A DNA stretch of 50,372 nt. It comes from Pseudoalteromonas piscicida. Lineage in GTDB: Bacteria > Pseudomonadota > Gammaproteobacteria > Enterobacterales > Alteromonadaceae. Below are positions 38,619 through 46,004 of this stretch, piece after piece. Position 1 is the first letter of the stretch. Each line of letters opens with the position of its first letter. Below the pieces are notes generated by a model. That model did no database searches, was not told the DNA's origin, and saw nothing but the letters and a program-made list of their open reading frames with translations. Both the position numbers and the translations under genes were made by a program. Location: the NCBI RefSeq assembly GCF_002744175.1, contig NZ_NKHF01000005.1:1-50372 (forward strand). The letters run 5' to 3'.

Positions 38619-39965
38619 ATGATGTTGCAGATCACCCTATTTAACACTCGCCCACACTGGCTAAAAAGCGCCCAAGGTATCGGCTTTGTGCTATTTGCCG
38701 CGACCAGTGCGTTTATGACTTACTTTTGTATGTACGCCTTTCGTAAGCCATTTTCGGTCAATACCTATGAAGCCTTTGACGACCCAAGCTGGATTGTTAG
38801 CTTTAAAATTGCCCTGATCCTTTCGCAAGTGTTTGGCTACTTATGCGCGAAATTTGTCGGCGTTAAAGTGATTGCTGAAATGCAGCATCATTATCGCGGT
38901 CGTGCGATTTTGGCCATGATTTTAGCCGCCGAGATTGCACTGGTGCTATTTGCCATCACTCCTACGGGCTGGAATCTGGTTTGGCTGTTTGCCAATGGCC
39001 TCTCCCTTGGCATGATCTGGGGGCTGGTTTTTAGCTTTTTAGAAGGTCGCAGAACCACCGAAATCTTAGGTGCGGTACTCAGCGTGACTTTTATTCTTGC
39101 CTCTGGGTTGGTTAGAACTGTGGGCAAATGGCTGGTAAGTGAGCTCAATGTGCCTGAACTATGGATGCCAGCGGCAACCGGAGCGATTTTTCTGCCACTG
39201 CTTGTACTCAGCGTTGCTTGTCTCAATAGCATTCCTGAACCTACACAAGAGGATGAACAATTACGACAAAAGCGCGCACCAATGGATGGCAAAGCACGGC
39301 TGGCGTTTTTTAAACAGTATTGGTTTGGAATAACCGTACTGGTGCTCAGCTTTTTACTCTTTACTGGCTTTCGTGACTTTAGAGATAACTTCTCAGCCGA
39401 GATCTGGCAGGCCTTAGGGTATGGGCAAGAACCCGCCATTTTTGCTTATGCCGGGATCCGCATCGCCTTTATCGTACTCATTGCGCTTGCCGCATTGGTG
39501 TTAATTAAAAATAACCGTATCGCATTTTTTGCCAACCATGGCTTTGTCTTACTCGGGGCTTTACTGCTGGCTGGCAGTACGTATTTATACCAAACCCAAA
39601 GTCTCGATCCTAAAACGTGGATGGTACTGCTGGGGGCTGGTCTTTATATCAGTTATATCCCCTATAACTGCTTTTTGTTTGACCGCATGATCTCAGCGGT
39701 TGGCTCGACTGCGAACGCCGGGTTTTTGATTTATCTGGCGGATTCGGCGGGCTACATCGGCTCAGTGGGCATTTTGCTTTATAAAACCTTTGCCACACCT
39801 GAGCTCAGTTGGCTGCACTTTTTTACCATGGCCTGCTACTGGGTAGCGTTTATTGCAAGTGCCCTTGTAGTGAGTTCAATTATTTATTTTGCCGTGAAAT
39901 TAAAGCGACCACGTAAGGCGTCAACGCAAGTACGCACCACGGCACTTTCATCACATATTTCCTAG
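38619..39965 (+). CDS. MFS-like inner-membrane permease, possibly DUF5690 family
   Basis: A 448-residue protein with about 12 hydrophobic segments and an MFS-like layout. The early stretch TYFCMYAFRKPFSV recalls organophosphate/phosphate antiporter relatives and, from memory, DUF5690 proteins; I am not certain of the family. It lies 18 bp before phnX and behind the TonB receptor, with no ABC phosphonate importer in the window. It is therefore the best candidate to carry an aminophosphonate across the inner membrane. Function is inferred from context only. GAGG is five bases from the first ATG. Confidence 0.75.
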   Translation: MMLQITLFNTRPHWLKSAQGIGFVLFAATSAFMTYFCMYAFRKPFSVNTYEAFDDPSWIVSFKIALILSQVFGYLCAKFVGVKVIAEMQHHYRGRAILAMILAAEIALVLFAITPTGWNLVWLFANGLSLGMIWGLVFSFLEGRRTTEILGAVLSVTFILASGLVRTVGKWLVSELNVPELWMPAATGAIFLPLLVLSVACLNSIPEPTQEDEQLRQKRAPMDGKARLAFFKQYWFGITVLVLSFLLFTGFRDFRDNFSAEIWQALGYGQEPAIFAYAGIRIAFIVLIALAALVLIKNNRIAFFANHGFVLLGALLLAGSTYLYQTQSLDPKTWMVLLGAGLYISYIPYNCFLFDRMISAVGSTANAGFLIYLADSAGYIGSVGILLYKTFATPELSWLHFFTMACYWVAFIASALVVSSIIYFAVKLKRPRKASTQVRTTALSSHIS

Positions 39966-39982
39966 CTAGGAGTCATAGCAAC

Positions 39983-40792
39983 ATGAAACACATTGAAGCA
40001 TTAATTTTGGATTGGGCCGGTACTGTAGTCGACTATGGCTCGATTGCCCCTACTAGCATTTTTGTTGAAGCATTTAAGCAGGCGTATCAATTTGATATTT
40101 CCTTAGCTGAAGCGCGCGGCCCGATGGGTATGGGCAAATGGGATCACATTAATACCTTGCTGCAAATGGAGAGCGTCCGCACTCGCTGGATAACACAGTT
40201 TGGTCAGGCACCGAGTACGGCAGATGTTGACCATATTTATCAAACCTTTATGCCGCTCCAAAAAGCAAAAGTCGCCGACCGAGCTGCCCCCATTCCGGGC
40301 GTACTTGCGGTGATCAAACGTTTGCAACAACAAGGCGTTAAGATTGGCAGTTGTTCTGGGTATCCCAAGCCTGTTATGGACGTGCTAGTACCAGCCGCTG
40401 CCGACTATGGTTATCAGCCAGATTGTGTGGTTGCCAGTGATGAATGCGTGGCGGGCTCTCGCCCTGGCCCCTGGATGGCGCTAGAAAACGTGCAAAGACT
40501 TGGGATTAATCGCGTATCAGGATGCGTAAAAGTCGATGACTCCGCGCCGGGAATAAGCGAGGGGTTAAATGCTGGTATGTGGACCGTAGGACTTGCTTTA
40601 ACGGGTAATGCGGTGGGACTTAGCGAAGAAGAGTGGACGGCGCTGAGTGATGAAGAGCAAAGTGCACGTTCCCTTAATGCTTATCAGCAACTTGGCGAGG
40701 CCGGTGCGCACTATGTGATTGATTCACTAGCCGACATCGAAATGATCTTGGTGGATATTTCTGCTCGTATTGCCCGTGGAGAGCGCCCGTAA
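39983..40792 (+). CDS. phnX: Phosphonoacetaldehyde hydrolase PhnX
   Basis: A 269-residue HAD-superfamily phosphonatase that splits phosphonoacetaldehyde into acetaldehyde and phosphate, breaking the C-P bond. Nucleophile Asp in LDWAGTVVDYGS (residue 10), Schiff-base Lys in GMGKWDHI (near 52), and the acidic motif VKVDDSAPG near 185 are all present. Length matches the family. The PhnW product is its substrate. It is followed by the FAD enzyme with a one-base TAATG overlap. Confidence 0.95.
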   Translation: MKHIEALILDWAGTVVDYGSIAPTSIFVEAFKQAYQFDISLAEARGPMGMGKWDHINTLLQMESVRTRWITQFGQAPSTADVDHIYQTFMPLQKAKVADRAAPIPGVLAVIKRLQQQGVKIGSCSGYPKPVMDVLVPAAADYGYQPDCVVASDECVAGSRPGPWMALENVQRLGINRVSGCVKVDDSAPGISEGLNAGMWTVGLALTGNAVGLSEEEWTALSDEEQSARSLNAYQQLGEAGAHYVIDSLADIEMILVDISARIARGERP

Positions 40793-42210
40793 TGCGTTTT
40801 CAGCCTTTTTGGTTTGATGAAGCAATCACTCAAGCCGATATTAAAGCCGCAGCAAGCGCGCCGCCCCATGGCGCGTTGGATACCCAAGTTTGTATCATAG
40901 GTGGCGGCTTTACTGGCCTTTGGACAGCCATAACGCTGAAAAAGCAAAAACCTGAGCTGAATATCGCCATTATTGAAAAAGACCTCTGTGGACAAGGCGC
41001 CTCGGGTCGTAATGGTGGAGCTATGCTGACATGGTCGACTAAGTTTGCCAGCTTAATTAAAGAGTTTGGCTTAGAACAAGCCTGCTTTTTAGTACGCCAG
41101 TCAGAGCAGGCCGTTCATGATATTAAAGCCTTTACCAGTAAACACGGGATTGAATGTGATTGCCGCGTTGATGGTACTTACTATACGGCTTCAAATCTCA
41201 GCCAGCGAAATGCCTTTGGCCCCATTACCACCCTACTTGAGCAACACCAACTTAATGCGTGGCAAAGACTAACTAAAGCGCAGTTACAAGCAACGGGCTC
41301 TAATGCCAACCTTGCTGGAATTTACTCTCCCCATGCCGGTAGCGTTCAACCCGCCAAGCTTGTGCGTGGACTAATGAAGGTGGCAAGAACCCTTGGGGTC
41401 AAGGTATTTGAACACACCCGCTACCTAAAGCACCAAGGCCAAGACACACTAAGCATTACCACAGACAAAGGCGAGATCAGAGCCAATCAGCTGGTATTTG
41501 CCGTTAACGCTTGGCTGCCAAGCTTATTGCCACAGTTTTCTCGCAGCGTGGTGTTGGTTTCGAGCGATATGGCGATCACCACACCAGCACCTGAAAAGCT
41601 TGCGGCAATGGGGTTGAACCACGGTGCTCCGGTGATTGATGCACGTATTTTTGTGAATTACTATCGCACCACTTCAAGCGGTCGATTAATGCTTGGCAAA
41701 GGCGGGAATTATTTTAGTTTCAATAACCAAGTGAGAGACACCTTTCACCGTGCTAGCCGTTATCAAGCCATTCTTGAACGCTCATTTAGCCATTTTTTTG
41801 CCCCCCACCAGCTTGAGATAGAAAGAACCTGGACCGGCCCCTCAGACCGAAGTGTCTCTGGTATGCCTTTCTTTGGTCACTTAAATGGTCAAGCTAATGT
41901 GTTTTATGGCAGTGGTTACTCGGGCAATGGCGTGGTGCAATCCTATTTAGGTGGACAAATCTTAGCGAGTCTACTGCTTAATCAACATAACGACTGGCGT
42001 CACTGCGCCTTGGTCAACCAAACGCTTAAACAGTTTCCCGTCGAGCCATTTCGCACCGCGGGGGCCTTAATGGTGAGAAATGCCATTCGCCGTAAAGAAA
42101 GCGCTGAAGATAGCAACATGCCACCGCATAAACTCGATGTTTGGCTAAGCAGGCTTAGTGGCAGCGCAGCAAAACTAGATCCGAACGTGAAGCAGGAGTA
42201 TATAAAGTGA
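40792..42210 (+). CDS. FAD-dependent aminophosphonate oxidoreductase
   Basis: A 472-residue DAO-fold flavoenzyme. The dinucleotide-binding motif CIIGGGFTGLWTA lies near residues 34-46, and ASGRNGGAM near 70 is typical of deaminating amine oxidases. The size and the phnX neighbour fit the group named putative aminophosphonate oxidoreductase (TIGR03329). Published work on AEP clusters shows flavoenzymes of this sort acting on N-methyl-AEP to feed phosphonoacetaldehyde to the pathway. Which amine is used here is inference. It overlaps phnX at its start and the HD gene at its end (GTGA). Confidence 0.85.
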   Translation: MRFQPFWFDEAITQADIKAAASAPPHGALDTQVCIIGGGFTGLWTAITLKKQKPELNIAIIEKDLCGQGASGRNGGAMLTWSTKFASLIKEFGLEQACFLVRQSEQAVHDIKAFTSKHGIECDCRVDGTYYTASNLSQRNAFGPITTLLEQHQLNAWQRLTKAQLQATGSNANLAGIYSPHAGSVQPAKLVRGLMKVARTLGVKVFEHTRYLKHQGQDTLSITTDKGEIRANQLVFAVNAWLPSLLPQFSRSVVLVSSDMAITTPAPEKLAAMGLNHGAPVIDARIFVNYYRTTSSGRLMLGKGGNYFSFNNQVRDTFHRASRYQAILERSFSHFFAPHQLEIERTWTGPSDRSVSGMPFFGHLNGQANVFYGSGYSGNGVVQSYLGGQILASLLLNQHNDWRHCALVNQTLKQFPVEPFRTAGALMVRNAIRRKESAEDSNMPPHKLDVWLSRLSGSAAKLDPNVKQEYIK

Positions 42211-42755
42211 ATGCCATCGCACAAATCAAACAGCTATTCGAGCAATATGGTCACGCCACCTATGACGAGGCATGTAGCCAAATTTACCATGCCGAGCAAT
42301 GCGCCACCCTCGCGAAAGAAAATGGTTATGATCAAGCGACCCAAATCGCCGCATTTTTACATGATATTGGCCATTTTGTTGCCCAATATCAGAATAACTC
42401 CGACTTTACTCCACAAGGATATAGCAATCATGGCGATTTAGGGGCGGATCATTTAACTCAACTTGGTTTTGACCGCGCGGTGACAATACTAGTGCGTAAA
42501 CACGTAGATGCTAAGCGCTATCTGGTCAGTATGGATGAGAAGTATTACCAAACCCTCTCTCCTGCCAGCCAATTAACGCTAACAAGACAAGGCGGAAAGA
42601 TGAGCAGCGAAGAACTTGCGGCGTTCTCCAAGCTGCCTGAATTGGATGCCATTATCGCGCTGCGTCGTTTTGATGATTTAGGAAAAGATCCAAGTTTAAC
42701 CGTTTTGCCTAGCAGTTATTGGTTTAGCCAAATAGAGGCCTACCTCGCGAGTTAG
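42207..42755 (+). CDS. PhnZ-like HD-domain oxygenase
   Basis: A 182-residue HD protein of the phosphonate-associated group (TIGR03276). Likely metal ligands: His28, His52-Asp53, His56, His75, His82, His99 and Asp156/157, consistent with the di-iron site of PhnZ. PhnZ cleaves (R)-1-hydroxy-2-aminoethylphosphonate to glycine and phosphate with O2. Its usual partner PhnY, which makes that substrate from AEP, is absent from the window. The start is GTG, overlapping the FAD gene stop as GTGA, so the two are coupled. Confidence 0.82.
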   Translation: MNAIAQIKQLFEQYGHATYDEACSQIYHAEQCATLAKENGYDQATQIAAFLHDIGHFVAQYQNNSDFTPQGYSNHGDLGADHLTQLGFDRAVTILVRKHVDAKRYLVSMDEKYYQTLSPASQLTLTRQGGKMSSEELAAFSKLPELDAIIALRRFDDLGKDPSLTVLPSSYWFSQIEAYLAS

Positions 42756-42784
42756 GCCAATCTGAGTTTACAAGTCTATTTATC

Positions 42785-42813
42785 CTGTCATAAAACGATA
42801 GTAAGCTTGTCAC
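42785..42813 (+). promoter_or_regulatory. Weak Pho-box-like element before gntR
   Basis: CTGTCAT (42785-42791) is a perfect unit and TTGTCAC (42807-42813) a near-perfect one, 22 bp apart, but the unit between (CGATAGT) matches poorly. No convincing -10 follows at the right distance. Confidence 0.35.
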
Positions 42814-42835
42814 AAAAGGTTTTATCGACTCTATT

Positions 42836-43528
42836 ATGCTGCTTTATCAACGTATTCGAAACCATATCCAAAAGCTGCTAGCCGCTGGCAGCATGACGCC
42901 CGGTGCCAAATTGCCTTCAGAGCGCGCGCTGCAAGAAACATTTAGCTCAACACGGATCACCGTCCGTGAAGCCCTAGCACGACTAGAAGCCGAAGGACTT
43001 ATCTTTAGCCAAAAGCGTCGCGGCTGGTTTGTCACACCCGAAAAACTCAAATGGCATCCAGCTAAAAAAGTGAACTTTAACCACCTTGCCATTGAGCAGG
43101 GTTTTACGCCAACAACTCAAGTGGTAGCAATCAATCTTCCTTCCACTGACCCTGAGTTTAGCGACTCTCATTTTGACGGCCAGCCGGTGTATGAATTAAC
43201 CCGAGTACGCGCGTTAGATGGTCGCGCAATAATGATGGAACAGATCTATTGTGCAGCCGAACGTTTTGCCGACTTACATAACCAACCGCTGGATGGTTCT
43301 ATTACAGAAGTGATGTCGACTCACTACCAAGTTGACGTCAGCTTTGAACAGTGTGTAATAAGCGTCACCGTACTACCCGATGATGTTGCCGACAAATTAG
43401 AAAAGAACAGCGGCGCACCTTGCTTAAAGGTACTGCGCGCCCGCTATGATGCCGAGCAAGCATTGGTGGATTACAATATTGAATATTGGCTCCATGACGC
43501 CATCGAGATGATTGTTGAAGGCGTGTAA
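42836..43528 (+). CDS. GntR-family regulator with UTRA domain (HutC type)
   Basis: A 230-residue repressor-like protein. Winged helix at residues 1-70 (LPSERALQETFSSTRITVREALARLEAEG split over the recognition region) and a UTRA ligand domain from about 80 (VYELTRVRALDGRA, and ARYDAEQALVDYNIEYW near the end). Such regulators in AEP loci sense AEP or a related phosphonate. The operators at 35692, 38558 and 45827 fit its subfamily's core, so I infer it controls the receptor, permease group and phnW. No ribosome site is seen before the ATG. Confidence 0.88.
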   Translation: MLLYQRIRNHIQKLLAAGSMTPGAKLPSERALQETFSSTRITVREALARLEAEGLIFSQKRRGWFVTPEKLKWHPAKKVNFNHLAIEQGFTPTTQVVAINLPSTDPEFSDSHFDGQPVYELTRVRALDGRAIMMEQIYCAAERFADLHNQPLDGSITEVMSTHYQVDVSFEQCVISVTVLPDDVADKLEKNSGAPCLKVLRARYDAEQALVDYNIEYWLHDAIEMIVEGV

Positions 43529-43533
43529 CCCCC
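43523..43533. repeat. 11-bp direct repeat, left copy (partner 44396-44406)
   Basis: GTGTAACCCCC overlaps the gntR stop codon and recurs exactly at 44396-44406. The two copies bracket the toxin-antitoxin pair. Confidence 0.5.
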
Positions 43534-43555
43534 GTAGGTCGTGCTTTTGCACGAC
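43534..43555. repeat. REP-like hairpin variant
   Basis: GTAGG tag joined to a 7-bp stem GTCGTGC-TTTT-GCACGAC. The tag matches the reverse complement of the CCTAC tail of the other REP-like copies, but the stem differs. It immediately follows gntR and may also act as a weak terminator. Confidence 0.5.
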
Positions 43556-43624
43556 AACCTTTCCCATTTTTCGTCACATGGTAGACACAATCATTGTATT
43601 GAATATGAATTTTATCTTTACCAA

Positions 43625-43658
43625 TTGACACAAAGTAAAGATACGCTAATCTTTACTT
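43625..43658 (+). promoter_or_regulatory. Toxin-antitoxin promoter with overlapping operator
   Basis: TTGACA at 43625-43630 is followed by a perfect inverted repeat with 10-bp arms (43633-43642 and 43649-43658, AAGTAAAGAT and its complement) covering the -10 position. This layout fits autorepression by the antitoxin. Confidence 0.65.
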
Positions 43659-43683
43659 ATCATTAACTGGTAAAGAGGCATTT

Positions 43684-43905
43684 ATGGCTAAAGTAAGCGC
43701 AAAACGACAAATTACATTACCCATAGAGCAATGTGTAATAGCACACATTAACGCAGGTGATGATGTTGAAAGCTTTGTGGATAGGCAAGGTGTTATTTCA
43801 ATCGTGAAAAAACAGCCAGGTGCAGCGAGAGGCTTACTAAAAGGTATTGCTACTAATACACAAGTAAATGATCAAGAGTCATTAGAGAGCGCACTAGATA
43901 AATGA
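43684..43905 (+). CDS. AbrB/MazE-like antitoxin
   Basis: A 73-residue protein with a swapped-hairpin DNA-binding domain (MAKVSAKRQITLPIEQC at the start) and a short acidic, probably flexible tail that would wrap the toxin. GAGG lies seven bases before the ATG. The stop overlaps the toxin start as ATGA. It would neutralise the PIN toxin and repress the pair through the palindrome at 43633-43658. Confidence 0.85.
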   Translation: MAKVSAKRQITLPIEQCVIAHINAGDDVESFVDRQGVISIVKKQPGAARGLLKGIATNTQVNDQESLESALDK

Positions 43906-44336
43906 TAGCGATTGATACAAATGTATTGCTTCGCTACTTGTTGCAAGACGATGAAAAGCAAGCCAATAAAGCGTCCAAGTTGATTTTAGGAAGTCAACCT
44001 GTACTGATAACTGATGTAGTGCTAACAGAAACAATTTGGACGCTCAAAGGCAAGCGTTACAACCTAAGCAAAGAGCAAATTATTGATGTGGTTCACGCAC
44101 TGTTTGCGGAGCCGAATTTGAAGTTTGAAGATGCTCAAGCGGTATGGGGGGCATTAAAAGATTTCACGAATGCAACACCAATTAAGTCTGGTGGCAAGAC
44201 CAAGCAAGCTGATTTCCCTGATGCACTAATTGTAAATAAAGCGAAGCGTCATGGCTATTTGAATAAAGATGAAGTCTCAACTGTTTATACGTTCGATAAA
44301 GCCGCGTTAGAAATAGACGGTACTAAGCAACCGTAA
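43902..44336 (+). CDS. vapC: PIN-domain ribonuclease toxin (VapC-like)
   Basis: A 144-residue PIN-domain nuclease. The acidic active site is visible: Asp4 in IDTNVLLRYLLQDD, Glu in LTETIWTL near 48, Asp in FPDALIV near 107, and a late Asp in YTFDKAA near 130. PIN toxins of this type cut tRNA or rRNA. The pair sits between gntR and phnW in an otherwise metabolic locus and is bracketed by 11-bp direct repeats and REP-like hairpins, suggesting later insertion. Confidence 0.87.
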   Translation: MIAIDTNVLLRYLLQDDEKQANKASKLILGSQPVLITDVVLTETIWTLKGKRYNLSKEQIIDVVHALFAEPNLKFEDAQAVWGALKDFTNATPIKSGGKTKQADFPDALIVNKAKRHGYLNKDEVSTVYTFDKAALEIDGTKQP

Positions 44337-44395
44337 TAATTGATATAAACAGCAAGGGTTACCAGCTAAATAGGTGCATATATTTAGCTAAAGGG

Positions 44396-44406
44396 GTGTA
44401 ACCCCC
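44396..44406. repeat. 11-bp direct repeat, right copy (partner 43523-43533)
   Basis: GTGTAACCCCC, identical to the left copy. It also forms part of a small hairpin (AAGGGG / CCCCTT) after vapC that lacks a T-run. Confidence 0.5.
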
Positions 44407-44415
44407 TTAACCCAT

Positions 44416-44543
44416 CGCCGCGTAAAGCGGCTCCTACCCTAACGGTTTACCAGTATTTTGCTTGTGCGATAGCTTCGAGTAGTCCGCTAATATCTGCAGC
44501 ATACACTTCGCCAATATTACCGATCCTAAAGCAATCTGTGTTT
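44416..44543 (-). pseudogene. REP-like hairpin plus duplicated phnW 3' end (copy A)
   Basis: This 128-bp unit is the same as 44675-44802 except at three bases. It consists of a REP-like hairpin (44416-44437, CCGC-GTAAA-GCGG then CTCCTAC), a short link, and the last ~33 codons of phnW including its stop (44447-44449). Read in the phnW frame, two of the three changes are silent and one is Ala to Thr. It has no start and cannot make a protein alone. Confidence 0.9.
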
Positions 44544-44546
44544 AAT

Positions 44547-44671
44547 CGCCGCGTAAAGCGGCTCCTACCCTGTATGCTAACCGGCTTACCGGTACGATAG
44601 CTTTAAGTCGCCCGCTAATATCTGCGGCATACACTTCGCCAATATTACCAAACCTAAAGCAATCTGCGTTT
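44547..44671 (-). pseudogene. REP-like hairpin plus diverged phnW 3' end (copy B)
   Basis: A second unit of 125 bp: REP-like hairpin at 44547-44568 and a phnW tail with the central part ([14 protein letters not shown]) intact, but several changed residues (RI to RF, LLE to RLK). The last ~10 codons are different ([10 protein letters not shown]). In frame it has no stop before the hairpin and reads through it to a TAA. It resembles the tail of a related but distinct gene more than a decayed copy. Confidence 0.8.
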
Positions 44672-44674
44672 AAT

Positions 44675-44696
44675 CGCCGCGTAAAGCGGCTCCTAC
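44675..44696. repeat. REP-like hairpin next to phnW
   Basis: Same 22-bp sequence as at 44416 and 44547 (CGCCGCGTAAAGCGG then CTCCTAC). It ends nine bases from the phnW stop codon and begins the third unit of the tandem series. Confidence 0.85.
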
Positions 44697-44705
44697 CCTA
44701 ACGGT

Positions 44706-45812
44706 TTACCAGTATTTTGCTTGTGCGATAGCTTCGAGTAGCCCGCTAATATCTGCGGCATACACTTCGCCAATATTACCGATCCTAAAGCAATCTGCGT
44801 TTGATACCTTGCCGGGGTAAATTACATATCCTTTTTGCTTCAATGCTTCATAAAAGCGCTTAAACTCATAGCTTTCGTCACTTGGTGAATAAAAAGAAGT
44901 GATAATAGGTGAATGCATAACTTCTGGTAACAAGGCTTCAAAACCAAGGGCTTTCATGCCGCTAACGAGCTGCTTTTGATTTTCGCTGTAACGCTTAAAT
45001 CGCGCAGAGACCCCTCCTTCTTGCGCCAATTCTTCCAGTGCCTTGGCAAAAGCCCTGACAACATGGGTTGGCGAGGTAAAACGCCATTTACCGTGGTGGT
45101 TTTCCATGGTTTTCCACTGGGCGTGAAGATCCAAAGAAAGTGAACGTGCTTGTCCTTCAGAGGCAACCAAGAGCGCTGTTTTTGCGATCACAAAGCCAAA
45201 ACCCGGAACACCTTGAATACACTTATTTGCTGAGCTAATGAGGATATCAATTTGCCACTGGTGCATATCCATCTCAATGCCGCCAAAACTGCTCATGGCA
45301 TCGAGGATCATTACTTTGTTGTGATGTTTCACAAGCTCCGCTACGCGTTTAGCTGGATTCAGCATCCCCGTTGTAGTTTCGCAGTGTACCATTGCTACGT
45401 GGGTGATCTCTGGGTGTTGCTCAAGCGCTTGTGAGATCTGCTCAAGTTGCGGCAATTCGGTTTCAATAAAGTTGAGTGCTATCACATTAATATTTAGATA
45501 ATTGGCTATCTCAATAATACGCGCACCATAGGCACCATTATTGATAACCAGTAAAGTGCCAGACTTAGGAATAAAAGTTCCAATAGCCGCTTCTACACTT
45601 GCTGTACCACTGCCCTGCATTAAGGTTGCACTGTAGTCACTGCGATACTGTGGATCTGCAACCGCAACTTCACAAAGTTGCTTGCGAATGACTTGCACCA
45701 CACCTTGGTTATATTCATCATCCCAAGTGCACCAATCTTTCAACATGGCTTCTTTCACGGTATGAGAGGTACTGAGTGGGCCTGGCGTCAGGAGTAAATA
45801 ATCGTTGTTCAT
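44706..45812 (-). CDS. phnW: 2-aminoethylphosphonate--pyruvate transaminase PhnW
   Basis: A 368-residue class V PLP aminotransferase turning AEP and pyruvate into phosphonoacetaldehyde and alanine; PhnX then releases phosphate. PLP-lysine lies in [12 protein letters not shown] near residue 195; [11 protein letters not shown] and LDAMSSFGG are typical. Length matches the family. GAGG is seven bases before the ATG. It is transcribed towards the phnX group and has its own Pho-box-like promoter and GntR operator. Its 3' end is repeated twice downstream. Confidence 0.95.
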   Translation of the reverse strand: MNNDYLLLTPGPLSTSHTVKEAMLKDWCTWDDEYNQGVVQVIRKQLCEVAVADPQYRSDYSATLMQGSGTASVEAAIGTFIPKSGTLLVINNGAYGARIIEIANYLNINVIALNFIETELPQLEQISQALEQHPEITHVAMVHCETTTGMLNPAKRVAELVKHHNKVMILDAMSSFGGIEMDMHQWQIDILISSANKCIQGVPGFGFVIAKTALLVASEGQARSLSLDLHAQWKTMENHHGKWRFTSPTHVVRAFAKALEELAQEGGVSARFKRYSENQKQLVSGMKALGFEALLPEVMHSPIITSFYSPSDESYEFKRFYEALKQKGYVIYPGKVSNADCFRIGNIGEVYAADISGLLEAIAQAKYW

Positions 45813-45826
45813 AACTTGCCTCTAAA

Positions 45827-45840
45827 CTGGTCTATACCAG
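45827..45840 (-). promoter_or_regulatory. GntR/UTRA-type operator before phnW
   Basis: CTGGTCTATACCAG: arms CTGGT and ACCAG are exact complements around CTAT, with the GT-n-TA-n-AC core of HutC-type GntR operators. It lies between the -10-like TAAATA and the ribosome site, where repressor would block transcription. Confidence 0.7.
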
Positions 45841-45859
45841 ATTATTTAACCGAGTTTAG

Positions 45860-45888
45860 GTGACAACGGCATGACAGTTTTATGAAAC
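45860..45888 (-). promoter_or_regulatory. Pho-box-like element before phnW
   Basis: Minus-strand 7-mers GTTTCAT (45882-45888), CTGTCAT (45871-45877) and TTGTCAC (45860-45866) at exact 11-bp spacing; the last two are a near-perfect PhoB dimer site. A -10-like TAAATA follows after 11 bp. Confidence 0.65.
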
Positions 45889-45922
45889 TAAGATTGATGT
45901 AGTAACGATGCTGAATGAAACC

Positions 45923-45987
45923 TCGCCTTTACCCTAACAGGCAAAGGCGAAGAAAAGCTACAGATGTTCAGGTTATTTAACCTGAAC
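45923..45987 (-). terminator. Two hairpins after galE
   Basis: GTTCAGGTT-(4 nt)-AACCTGAAC (45966-45987) is a perfect 9-bp stem 18 bp past the galE stop. A second stem with TCGCCTTT / AAAGGCGA arms lies at 45923-45950. Neither has a long T-run, so termination is plausible but not typical. Confidence 0.45.
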
Positions 45988-46004
45988 TCAGGATAAGAAG
46001 TTAG

